Assembly (NCBI GenBank): GCA_902494245.1
Contig: CABUSR010000002.1
Coordinates: 18,416-82,415 of the forward strand
Reading direction: 5' to 3'
Source of the DNA: an uncultured Collinsella sp.
GTDB lineage: Bacteria; Actinomycetota; Coriobacteriia; Coriobacteriales; Coriobacteriaceae
DNA: 64,000 nt
Shown: piece by piece, positions 8,943 to 15,254 of the stretch
Numbering within the stretch: the stretch's first letter is position 1
Layout of the letters: every line of letters starts with the position of its first letter
The notes under the pieces: generated by a model
Databases searched by the model: none
Seen by the model: only the letters and a program-made list of their open reading frames with translations
What the model was told of the DNA's origin: nothing
Program-made: the position numbers and the translations under genes

Positions 8943-9653
8943 TTAGTTGTTGGACTCGACGGTTGCGGCGGTGTCGGCCGCGTCCTCGAGCTGCAAGTTC
9001 AATAGCTTCATGCCGTATTCCGGCACGTTGATATCGATGGGTTGGCCATACAGGTCACCAGGGCGCACAAAAGCGAGTACCGTCATAATGCGCGCCATGG
9101 CCTCGGGCGATTCGGTGAGCCCACGCTCAAACCAGCGCTGAATCATGCCGACCTCGGCACTCACGACGTAGGTGACGTAGTAGTCAAAGAACGTGCCCAG
9201 CGCCAGGCCCAAAATGCCCGTCTGCGCACGCGGCACCACAGCCTCACGCGCGGTGTCGATGATCCTTTTAATGAAGGCCTGGTCGCCGCCCGGACCCAGC
9301 AGCGCACCGATTAAGTCGCGGTTGGCCGCAAGATAACGCAGCAGCTCAACCGAACCGGGCGCCGGCTCGAGTTCATCGATGTTGTGATAGAGATCAGGCA
9401 GCTGAGCTGCGGTGATGAGCTCAATGCGCTCGCGAATCTCGGCAAGCAGGCCGTTCTCGATCTGGCTGATAAAGTCGGGGATATCGCGGTAGTGCGAATA
9501 GAACGTGCGACGCGTAAGGCCGGCACGCTCGGTGAGCGACGCGACATTAATGCGCGAAAGATCGCCGCTTTCGGCAAGTTCGCTGGCAAGCGCCTGGCGA
9601 AGGGCGCGCTGCGAGCGAAGGGACCGGCGGTCGCATTTCTCGAGCTGGGACAA
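8943..9653 (-). CDS. TetR/AcrR family transcriptional regulator
   Basis: 236 residues. The start is TTG at 9653, six bases after a strong AAGGAGG. An N-terminal helix-turn-helix is visible (INVASLTERAGLTRRTFYSHY, ~34-54), the part that binds DNA in this family. The remaining ~180 residues form the variable ligand/dimer domain. The gene is directly upstream of the giant activase (11-base gap), so it probably controls its own transcription together with the activase. A perfect palindrome at 9705-9719 in its promoter region is the likely operator. Ligand unknown; an acyl-CoA or related metabolite would fit the neighbour but is only inference. Confidence 0.85.
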   Translation of the reverse strand: MSQLEKCDRRSLRSQRALRQALASELAESGDLSRINVASLTERAGLTRRTFYSHYRDIPDFISQIENGLLAEIRERIELITAAQLPDLYHNIDELEPAPGSVELLRYLAANRDLIGALLGPGGDQAFIKRIIDTAREAVVPRAQTGILGLALGTFFDYYVTYVVSAEVGMIQRWFERGLTESPEAMARIMTVLAFVRPGDLYGQPIDINVPEYGMKLLNLQLEDAADTAATVESNN

Positions 9654-9704
9654 GCGTCCTCCTTGTTACTCAACCTGTGCGCTATTGCACAGTGCGAGTA
9701 TTAT

Positions 9705-9719
9705 TGCACACCGTGTGCA
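9705..9719. promoter_or_regulatory. Probable TetR operator (TGCACAC-C-GTGTGCA)
   Basis: A perfect 7-bp inverted repeat with a 1-bp centre lies 52-66 bases upstream of the TTG start of the TetR gene. A weaker half-match (TGCACAGTGCG) follows at 9686-9696. Between them the minus strand reads GCAATAATAC, a possible -10 region, so a bound dimer would block the promoter. Confidence 0.55.
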
Positions 9720-9743
9720 TCAACACGTAAAGGCAATATTTGG

Positions 9744-9776
9744 GATGTGACGAAGGGGCAGCCTCTTTGTCACATC
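9744..9776. repeat. CTGTCCC-type hairpin element, copy K1 (degenerate core)
   Basis: GATGTGAC...GTCACATC arms with AAGGGG/CCTCTT inside and GCAGCC at the centre. It is nearly the same as the element at 10182-10210 (TGTGACAAAGGGG / CCCTTTGTCACA). The two copies bracket the small ORF/antisense-RNA locus. Confidence 0.6.
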
Positions 9777-9831
9777 CAGCGACCGCCTAGGTTGTGCCGG
9801 TTGTGCCAGGCTTTTAGAGCGGCATTACCGA

Positions 9832-9860
9832 TTGTCCAAAATGTCATTCGTGGGTAGAAT
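9832..9860 (+). promoter_or_regulatory. Sigma70-type promoter of antisense RNA
   Basis: TTGTCC (9832-9837), a 17-base spacer, then TAGAAT (9855-9860). It points toward, and is convergent with, the small hydrophobic ORF. No open reading frame with a ribosome-binding site lies downstream before the terminator at 9915-9951, so it should make a short untranslated RNA of about 85 nt. Confidence 0.6.
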
Positions 9861-9865
9861 AGTGT

Positions 9866-9950
9866 CGACGGCAGCCCAAGTTCTGGAAAGCTGGGCAGCG
9901 CCGTTGCTTGGATTAAGGGGTCAACGCCTTAGCGGCGGCGACCCCTTTTA
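9866..9950 (+). ncRNA. Predicted ~85-nt antisense RNA convergent with small toxin-like ORF
   Basis: The interval from just after the -10 box to the T-run folds into two stems. The first is a 5' stem (ACGGC..CCCA with TGGG..GCCGT, ~9869-9905). The second is a terminator stem (AAGGGGTC 9915-9922 with GACCCCTT 9940-9947, then TTTTA). Its 3' part (9929-9950) is complementary to the last seven codons and stop of the minus-strand ORF 9929-10054, and its 5' part to the expected 3' UTR. Convergent overlap at a shared terminator is the arrangement of Gram-positive type I antitoxins such as RatA. Expression was not observed, only inferred from promoter and terminator. Confidence 0.5.
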
Positions 9951-9951
9951 C
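9915..9951 (+). terminator. Intrinsic terminator of the antisense RNA, overlapping the toxin-like ORF 3' end
   Basis: AAGGGGTC and GACCCCTT pair, with inner AACGCC/GGCGGC, followed by TTTTA. It may work in both directions, but the T-run is better on the plus strand. Confidence 0.65.
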
Positions 9952-10054
9952 GTTGCTTCGAACGTTGCTTGAGTGCCTCGGAAAGCCCGACGAGCGCCGT
10001 GAAGAACGAGACCAAAGCGGTCAGAAGTCTCACGAAATCAATCAAATCGGTCAT
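9929..10054 (-). CDS. 41-residue hydrophobic/basic small protein, candidate type I toxin
   Basis: ATG 10054 lies eight bases after a consensus GGAGG (10063-10067); a second in-frame ATG at 10060 is too close to that site. The peptide has an acidic N-terminus (MTDLIDF), one membrane-length hydrophobic helix (VRLLTALVSFFTALVGL, residues 8-24) and a strongly basic tail (KQRSKQRKRGRRR). This is the plan of TxpA/BsrG/Fst-like type I toxins and holin-like peptides, although no sequence match could be claimed. The Shine-Dalgarno can pair with CTCC just upstream (10070-10080), a typical translation-limiting hairpin. An independently promoted RNA converges on its 3' end. Alternative: a non-toxic small membrane protein. 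Confidence 0.6.
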   Translation of the reverse strand: MTDLIDFVRLLTALVSFFTALVGLSEALKQRSKQRKRGRRR

Positions 10055-10118
10055 GGGCATCACCTCCCATCAGATGGAGAGCGCTGCCCGGCACATGGAA
10101 CTGCCGCCAACAGTATCA

Positions 10119-10161
10119 ATTCTATCAAAGCGCAGTTAGATATGCGAATGTTTGTTCGCAT
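10119..10161 (-). promoter_or_regulatory. Probable promoter and inverted repeat upstream of the 41-residue ORF
   Basis: On the minus strand a TAGAAT -10 (10124-10119) lies about 18 bases from TTCGCA. That hexamer is half of a perfect inverted repeat ATGCGAA-TGTTTG-TTCGCAT (10142-10161). The repeat overlaps the -35, so it could be an operator. Confidence 0.4.
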
Positions 10162-10181
10162 TTCAAGAGACCAGCGTCACC

Positions 10182-10210
10182 TGTGACAAAGGGGCTGTCC
10201 CTTTGTCACA
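10182..10210. repeat. CTGTCCC-type hairpin element, copy K2
   Basis: TGTGACAAAGGGG-CTGT-CCCTTTGTCACA, with 12-bp arms. It directly abuts the stop codon of the HAD gene (10211-10213), so it forms a hairpin at that mRNA's 3' end. Confidence 0.7.
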
Positions 10211-11068
10211 TTATTCGATGACAGTGCGGGAGTTTTGCTTGCGCATGGTGGCGAGCATGTGTTTGGGGACGGCGTGGACCATGCAGCTGCCGATGGTCGC
10301 ACTCGCGGCGGCCTTGGCTGCATCGCTTGCGTTTTTGGTCGCGTAGCTGTGGCGGAAACGCTTGAGCATGGCAATGTCGTTGCCGCCGTCGCCGTAGACC
10401 GCGACCTCGTCCTCGGCAATGCCGTAGTAGCCCGCCAGCCAGGCCACGCTCTCGCCCTTGTTGCACGCCGCATCCGTAATCTCGAACATCACCGGATCGA
10501 ACGGCGCGTTGACCACGCGGTCCGAGCGCTCGGCCAAATACGCCTTAAGTTCGCGCTCCAGCTCGGGCGAGGTCACGCGACAGTTGATCTTGCACACATC
10601 GTGGCGCAGGATGTCACCGATCGACTGGTCGAAATACTGCTCCTCGTGATACCCGCCGCGTGCACGCATACCGCGCATCACGATGCGCTTGATAGGGCTG
10701 TCCTTTTTAAAGCCCGCCTGGTGCATCTCGAACGAACCGCTCGAGAACATGCCATCGGGCGTGGAGCAATCAAAGCAAATGTCCGGGAACGCCTTGAGCA
10801 GCTCCTCGGTGGTCTGCGGATCGATGGTCCAGGTCTTGAGCACCTCTCCATGGCTGTCGCGCACGATTGATCCATTGGAGCAGCAGGCGTCAAGCGCCAG
10901 GCCCGTAAAGCCATGCTCGCCGATCGGCAGCGTCGAGCGTCCGGTCGCGGGAACCACATGCAGGCCGGCTTCGGTCAGCTCGCGAATGGCACGGCGGATG
11001 GTCCCATCCGCCTCGTGTAGGGCGTTCAGCAGCGTTCCGTCTAAGTCACTCGCAAACATCTTGATCAT
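10211..11068 (-). CDS. HAD superfamily Cof-type phosphatase
   Basis: 285 residues from ATG 11068, which begins MIKMFASDLDGTLL; GGAGAGGCG lies upstream. The upstream in-frame extension to 11161 is Arg-rich and rejected. Motif I is DLDGT (residues 6-10; the first Asp is the expected nucleophile), motif II is in VPATGRS, and motif IV is the C-terminal VYGDGGNDIAMLK. Between motifs II and III is a C2B-type cap, characteristic of the Cof/YbiV group of sugar-phosphate or nucleotide phosphatases. Substrate not predictable. Cytoplasmic. A 14-bp inverted repeat covers the ribosome-binding region. Confidence 0.85.
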   Translation of the reverse strand: MIKMFASDLDGTLLNALHEADGTIRRAIRELTEAGLHVVPATGRSTLPIGEHGFTGLALDACCSNGSIVRDSHGEVLKTWTIDPQTTEELLKAFPDICFDCSTPDGMFSSGSFEMHQAGFKKDSPIKRIVMRGMRARGGYHEEQYFDQSIGDILRHDVCKINCRVTSPELERELKAYLAERSDRVVNAPFDPVMFEITDAACNKGESVAWLAGYYGIAEDEVAVYGDGGNDIAMLKRFRHSYATKNASDAAKAAASATIGSCMVHAVPKHMLATMRKQNSRTVIE

Positions 11069-11075
11069 GGGCACG

Positions 11076-11115
11076 CCTCTCCTTCGTCTGCACGATATTG
11101 TAGACGAAGGAGAGG
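11076..11115. promoter_or_regulatory. Inverted repeat overlapping the ribosome-binding site of the HAD gene
   Basis: CCTCTCCTTCGTCT (11076-11089) and its exact complement (11102-11115) are separated by 12 bases. In the minus-strand mRNA, the proximal arm contains the AAGGAGAGG Shine-Dalgarno seven bases from ATG 11068, so the stem would hide the start site. Confidence 0.5.
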
Positions 11116-11183
11116 CACGCCTAAACAATGCCGTCCCGGCGCGGCGTACCACCGCCTCCACAAATTCACGGTGCCCCAGCGCG

Positions 11184-12446
11184 TTAAGACAATCGCCACG
11201 AGCGACTTTTCAGCCGATAAAACAGCGCCGTCGTCAACGTCAGCACCGCCAGCATGCCTGCGAATACAATCGCCGGTGTCCATCGATCATATGCGAGTCC
11301 GTAAACCAATTGGCCAATAGGCGTTGCACAGGAAAGCGTCATATAAACGAGTGCCAGCACTTTTCCGCAGAGTTCCTTTGGCGCTGACCGCTGAACGAAT
11401 GAAACGATTTCAACCGATGTAATGCTTGCCCACGCCATGACCCATGCCGAGCCGGCCGCAAGCGCGGCAAACGCTAATTCATCAGGACCGCTCAGTAGCG
11501 TGACAATAATCGGTACGACTCCAAAACAGATCATCGCAACATATCGACATATGCCCTTGAAGGAAAAACGATGCGGCCAAATACCGACCAAACCACTGCC
11601 GACAAGACCACCTAAGCCCATAGCCACCTCAATAATCCCAACAAAGGATGACTGCATTCCGAGATGCTTTGCAACAATAACGGGAGCGCCAATCGTTAGC
11701 CCAACCAACGCAAGGTTCAAAATAGCCGCAAGCAAAATCACGGCGACCAATGATGAATTTTGCAACAGATACCGAATCGACTCCCGAAAATCGTTTCGGC
11801 ATGTCGAGCAAGTCGTACTGTCCCCTGTCATTCCAGATGAGGCATATCGCTTGAGTGTGCCCCCGAACAGCAGGGCTGACATCGCAAACGTCAACGCCGC
11901 GGTTTCGCATAGAGCATCGATACCAAAGCACCCATAGACTGCCGTCCCGACTACAGGCCCCAAGATATTGCTCGCCATGGTTACCTGCGAGACCAACGCT
12001 GTGGCACGCTCAACCTTTTCTTGGCCCATCATGTGCACCGTCTCAATTTGAAGCATCGGTTTCAGCAGCGATTGGATGCCATATTGGACGCAAAGTATTG
12101 CCACCACGACAACGGCAAGGGGCAGCGACCGCTTCATGGGGATAAACAACAGCGATGCAGCCATCAGAACAATGCCGAGCACCACAAGAACCCCGCGGTG
12201 TCTCCCACGATCCGCCAAGATTCCGCCAGCCGGAGTCGCAAGCACGCCCGGCACGAACGCTATCGCCGCGACGGTGCCATATAACGTTGACGAGCCGCTG
12301 CAATCGAACAAGTAAAGCGGGCACGCAAAGCACAGTGCCGACAACATCGAATACGCGCACAACTGTGCAACAAGAAGACCGAATAGTCTGATAGATCGCA
12401 CCGTTTTTTGCGCCAACGAGACGCTACTCCTCCGCATTCCAGCCAT
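11184..12446 (-). CDS. MFS drug/metabolite efflux transporter
   Basis: 420 residues from ATG 12446 (MAGMRRSSVSLAQKTVR), chosen because a purine-rich GGGGGCGGG lies just upstream and because the operator sits at 12460-12480. An earlier ATG at 12524 would put the operator inside the gene. About twelve hydrophobic helices are visible. The loop after helix 2 reads GGILADRGRHRG, the MFS motif A (GxLaDrxGrkr). The protein resembles the DHA3/MefA-like exporters of macrolides and other compounds. It is divided from the TetR gene upstream by 100 bases containing two palindromes. GC content is lower than the neighbours, which suggests acquisition. Confidence 0.8.
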   Translation of the reverse strand: MAGMRRSSVSLAQKTVRSIRLFGLLVAQLCAYSMLSALCFACPLYLFDCSGSSTLYGTVAAIAFVPGVLATPAGGILADRGRHRGVLVVLGIVLMAASLLFIPMKRSLPLAVVVVAILCVQYGIQSLLKPMLQIETVHMMGQEKVERATALVSQVTMASNILGPVVGTAVYGCFGIDALCETAALTFAMSALLFGGTLKRYASSGMTGDSTTCSTCRNDFRESIRYLLQNSSLVAVILLAAILNLALVGLTIGAPVIVAKHLGMQSSFVGIIEVAMGLGGLVGSGLVGIWPHRFSFKGICRYVAMICFGVVPIIVTLLSGPDELAFAALAAGSAWVMAWASITSVEIVSFVQRSAPKELCGKVLALVYMTLSCATPIGQLVYGLAYDRWTPAIVFAGMLAVLTLTTALFYRLKSRSWRLS

Positions 12447-12459
12447 AAGCCCGCCCCCT

Positions 12460-12480
12460 ATACATACCATTAGTATGTAT
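12460..12480. promoter_or_regulatory. TetR operator O1 (ATACATAC-CATTA-GTATGTAT)
   Basis: Perfect 8-bp arms, 14 bases upstream of the MFS start, within the expected promoter. It shares the core ATACCATT.GTAT with the palindrome at 12529-12541. Confidence 0.7.
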
Positions 12481-12528
12481 TTAATGACTTGAAAAGGGCA
12501 GCCGTGGCTACCCTCACAAATCAATTAC

Positions 12529-12541
12529 ATACCATTGGTAT
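12529..12541. promoter_or_regulatory. TetR operator O2 (ATACCATTGGTAT)
   Basis: A perfect 13-bp palindrome just beyond the stop codon of the TetR gene. It matches the centre of O1; two sites about 65 bp apart could bind two dimers. Confidence 0.6.
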
Positions 12542-12546
12542 CTATA

Positions 12547-13209
12547 TTACCACCCGGCGCGGTCCCATACGTCCCAAATCTCCGCCGTTGTCTGAAGCAC
12601 TTCATTACCCAAATCGAGCCCCACCGCGGCCGCCATCTGCGCCAAACATTGTGCGCGAGCGAGCATTCGCTCCTTGGGCTCGAGCGGACGGAACAATGGC
12701 AGCAGCCAAAGATTCGCCAACAACGATACGGCCTCCGCCGCTTCGCGCGGGCATTCGCACGCAATGGAGCCGTCGGCGATGCCCTCCTCGATCACTGGCA
12801 AGAGACAGCCATCGGCCGACTCGTCAAACGAGCCCTGGTACTGCATCGCCAGTAGACGCGAGCTTTTTACCGGATCCGCCGCGGGATGCATGCGTGCCCA
12901 TAGCTCAATTTGTGGAACGACGGACTCGGGCGCGTACAGCCGCTTGAGCTTTTGGGCTCCGGTCATATTACCGATACCAAGCGTTGAGCGACGGTGCTCA
13001 ACAATCGGGGCCATTGCCCGATCAAATGCGGCGTTGAAAATCTCCTCTTTGCTCTTAAAGTGATGATAGACAGCGCCCTTGGTCATGCCATCGAGGCGGT
13101 CGACGATGTCTTGAATGCTCGTCCCCTCATAACCCTGTACGCAGAATAGCTCCAGCGCCGCGTCGAGAATCTTCGCGACCGTCTCCTCGGGATATTTATT
13201 ACGACCCAT
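12547..13209 (-). CDS. TetR/AcrR family repressor, probable regulator of the MFS exporter
   Basis: 220 residues from ATG 13209 (MGRNKYPEETVAKILDAALELF). An upstream ATG at 13245 adds 12 unlikely residues. The helix-turn-helix region (TSIQDIVDRLDGMTKGAVYHHFKSKEEI, ~31-58) is a textbook TetR signature with the AVYHHF recognition helix. The remainder is an all-helical ligand-binding domain. The MFS gene follows in the same direction with palindromic operators between them, so the natural reading is a drug-responsive repressor of the exporter. Whether it also represses its own promoter is unclear, since no similar palindrome was seen upstream of 13209. Confidence 0.85.
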   Translation of the reverse strand: MGRNKYPEETVAKILDAALELFCVQGYEGTSIQDIVDRLDGMTKGAVYHHFKSKEEIFNAAFDRAMAPIVEHRRSTLGIGNMTGAQKLKRLYAPESVVPQIELWARMHPAADPVKSSRLLAMQYQGSFDESADGCLLPVIEEGIADGSIACECPREAAEAVSLLANLWLLPLFRPLEPKERMLARAQCLAQMAAAVGLDLGNEVLQTTAEIWDVWDRAGW

Positions 13210-13283
13210 AATCTGTCCATCCGCAACGCAACTCTTGTGCCTCATTGCAGCATTTTAACGTTGCGGATGGTAGGCGGTCGATT

Positions 13284-13622
13284 CTACACCGCGGCGGGGC
13301 CGTGTTCGCCGGTGCGGATGCGGATGACCTCCTCGACCGGCTCGACCCAAATCTTGCCGTCTCCAACGGCACCGGTGCGAGCAGCGTTGCAGATGATGTC
13401 GACAATGCCATCGACATGTTCATCAGCGCAAATGAGTGTGAACTGTACCTTAGGAATCGTGTTGACGAGCAACTCGTTGCCGCGCACGTATTCCTTCCAG
13501 CCATGCTGTGCACCGCAGCCCTGCACCTGGCTGATGGTCATACCACGAACATCAGCAGCAAACAGCGCATCTTTAAGAACCTCAAGCTTCTCCTGGCGCA
13601 CGATAGCCGTGATCTTTTTCAT
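13284..13622 (-). CDS. glnK: PII nitrogen regulatory protein, AmtB-associated
   Basis: 112 residues, the family's usual length; AGAGGAATTCATT precedes ATG. It starts MKKITAIVRQEKLEVLKDAL. The B-loop region TGAVGDGKIWVEPVEEVIRIRTGE binds ATP/ADP and 2-oxoglutarate in this family. The T-loop (EYVRGNELLVNTIPKV) lacks the Tyr51 that is uridylylated or adenylylated in many PII proteins: the position reads Leu in NELLVN. It lies downstream of amtB, so it most likely controls the ammonium channel by direct binding. Between the two genes is a 108-bp nested palindrome. Confidence 0.92.
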   Translation of the reverse strand: MKKITAIVRQEKLEVLKDALFAADVRGMTISQVQGCGAQHGWKEYVRGNELLVNTIPKVQFTLICADEHVDGIVDIICNAARTGAVGDGKIWVEPVEEVIRIRTGEHGPAAV

Positions 13623-13668
13623 AATGAATTCCTCTCTTCAATAAAAGAAATGAATTGTCCTTCACATG

Positions 13669-13776
13669 GCACGGGTTTTCCAGGTACCCGAGATTGCCCC
13701 GAAAGAGGAGCGCCGCGTACTTCGGTACGCAAGCGACGGTTTGAGGGGCAAGGTCGGGTGCCTGGGAAAGCCGTGC
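13669..13776. repeat. Nested palindrome G between amtB and glnK
   Basis: Outer arms GCACGGGTTTTCCAGGTACCCGA (13669-13691) pair with 13754-13776 with few mismatches. Next come TTGCCCC/GGGGCAA (13694-13700, 13745-13751), then GCGTAC-TTCG-GTACGC at the tip (13715-13730). It could stabilise or attenuate the amtB-glnK transcript. It shares the architecture, but not the junction motif, of the elements at 37941, 47450, 51878, 52907 and 63912. Confidence 0.65.
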
Positions 13777-13778
13777 TG

Positions 13779-15056
13779 CTAATCGAGTCCGGAGAACGAA
13801 GGATATGCGCTCTCGCCGTGCTGACTCGCATCCATGCCCAGCGCCTCGTCGGCCTCGTCCACGCGCAGGCTGCCGTGGAACAGCGCCTTGACCACCGCGG
13901 CGATCACCAAGTCGAGCACCAGCACTATAGCGACCGTCACCACAATGCCCAGGACCTGCGAGATGAGCAGCGACACGTCGCCCGTGTAGAACAGGCCGCC
14001 CTTACCGGTCCACGAAAGCTCCGGCACGCAGAACAGGCCCGTAAGCACGCCGCCCAAGATGCCGCCAATGCCATGGCAACCGAACGCATCGAGCGCATCA
14101 TCGTAGCCGAACTTGGTCTTGAGATGACTGATAGCCAAGTAGCAGACGGGCGAGACAATCAGGCCCATGACCAGCGCCGCCCACGGCTCGACAAAGCCTG
14201 CGCCGGGCGTGACCACCACAAGGCCCGCAACCAAGCCGGTGCTGGCACCCACCAGCGTGGGGCGACCGGTGTGCACGCGCTCGACGGCAAGCCACGAGAC
14301 CATGCCCGCCGCGCTGGCCGTCACGGTGTTGAGGATGGCGAGTGCCGCAACGGCGTCGGCATTAAACTCGCTGCCGCCGTTAAAGCCAAACCAGCCAAAC
14401 CAAAGCAGGCCGGCGCCCAGCGCCACAAACGGCACGTTATGCGGACGGTAGCTCACCATGCCAAAACCACGACGACGGCCGAGCATTAAGCAGAGAATCA
14501 GGCCCGTGAGACCGGACGAAATGTGCACCACGTCGCCGCCGGCAAAGTCGAGCGCGCCGATCATGTCACCGATAAAGGAGCCCTCGCCGCCCCAAACCAT
14601 GTGGGCAAGCGGCGCATAGACCACGAGCAGCCAAATGCCCAGGAAGGCCGTCATGGCACCAAACTTAACGCGGCCGGCCAGGCTACCCGTGACGATAGCA
14701 GCAGTGATCATGGTAAACGCCATCTGGAAGGCGATGTTGATAATCTCCGGGTAGACGGCGCCGTCCGACGCGGTGCCCTCGGCCGCCTGCAGCACCTGAC
14801 CGAGCACCGGCAGGCACAGCAGCTGATCAAGGCCTCCAATAAACGGGCTGGAACCGTCGCCGCCGTAGGCCAGCGACCAGCCGGCAACAATCCACAGCAC
14901 ACCAACCAGGCCAATGGCGCCAAAGCACATGAGCATGGTGTTGATGACATTTTTGCGCCTGGACAGGCCGCCATAGAAAAACGCCAGACCCGGTGTCATT
15001 AAAAACACGAGCATGGTGCAGATGAGCATAAACGTTGTCGATCCCGTATCGTACAT
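13779..15056 (-). CDS. amtB: Ammonium transporter (Amt/MEP/Rh family)
   Basis: 425 residues from ATG 15056 (MYDTGSTTFMLICTMLVFLM) after GGGAGAGCGA. The upstream extension to 15113 is not protein-like. Eleven hydrophobic helices are expected. Family signatures seen: TPGLAFFYGGLSRRKN (helix 1), the pore histidines in PLAHMVWGG and FGCHGIGGILGG (twin-His), and FNGGSEFNAD. It conducts ammonium/ammonia across the membrane. Followed by glnK, the classic partner that blocks the channel when nitrogen is plentiful. Confidence 0.95.
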   Translation of the reverse strand: MYDTGSTTFMLICTMLVFLMTPGLAFFYGGLSRRKNVINTMLMCFGAIGLVGVLWIVAGWSLAYGGDGSSPFIGGLDQLLCLPVLGQVLQAAEGTASDGAVYPEIINIAFQMAFTMITAAIVTGSLAGRVKFGAMTAFLGIWLLVVYAPLAHMVWGGEGSFIGDMIGALDFAGGDVVHISSGLTGLILCLMLGRRRGFGMVSYRPHNVPFVALGAGLLWFGWFGFNGGSEFNADAVAALAILNTVTASAAGMVSWLAVERVHTGRPTLVGASTGLVAGLVVVTPGAGFVEPWAALVMGLIVSPVCYLAISHLKTKFGYDDALDAFGCHGIGGILGGVLTGLFCVPELSWTGKGGLFYTGDVSLLISQVLGIVVTVAIVLVLDLVIAAVVKALFHGSLRVDEADEALGMDASQHGESAYPSFSGLD

Positions 15057-15254
15057 TCGCTCTCCCTTGGTCGCGTGGACGTTGTCGGCGCCCATAATGC
15101 GGCCGAGGGGCAACTGGTGTAGACCAGATACGGCGTTGTTAAACGCTGCGTTGTCGAATGGAAACGGTGCCGCAATCTTGGAAACGGCACGGCAACGGAC
15201 GCGAAACGGACGGGAAATACGCGAGCAAGGGAGCCGTGAGTGCGCCCGTCCCGG

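Noticed and set aside
6034..8946. 970-codon open frame opposite the activase gene (and 4234-5982)
   Set aside because: High-GC shadow: repetitive Gly/Ala/Asp/Val composition, no ribosome-binding site, fully antisense to a gene with clear family motifs.
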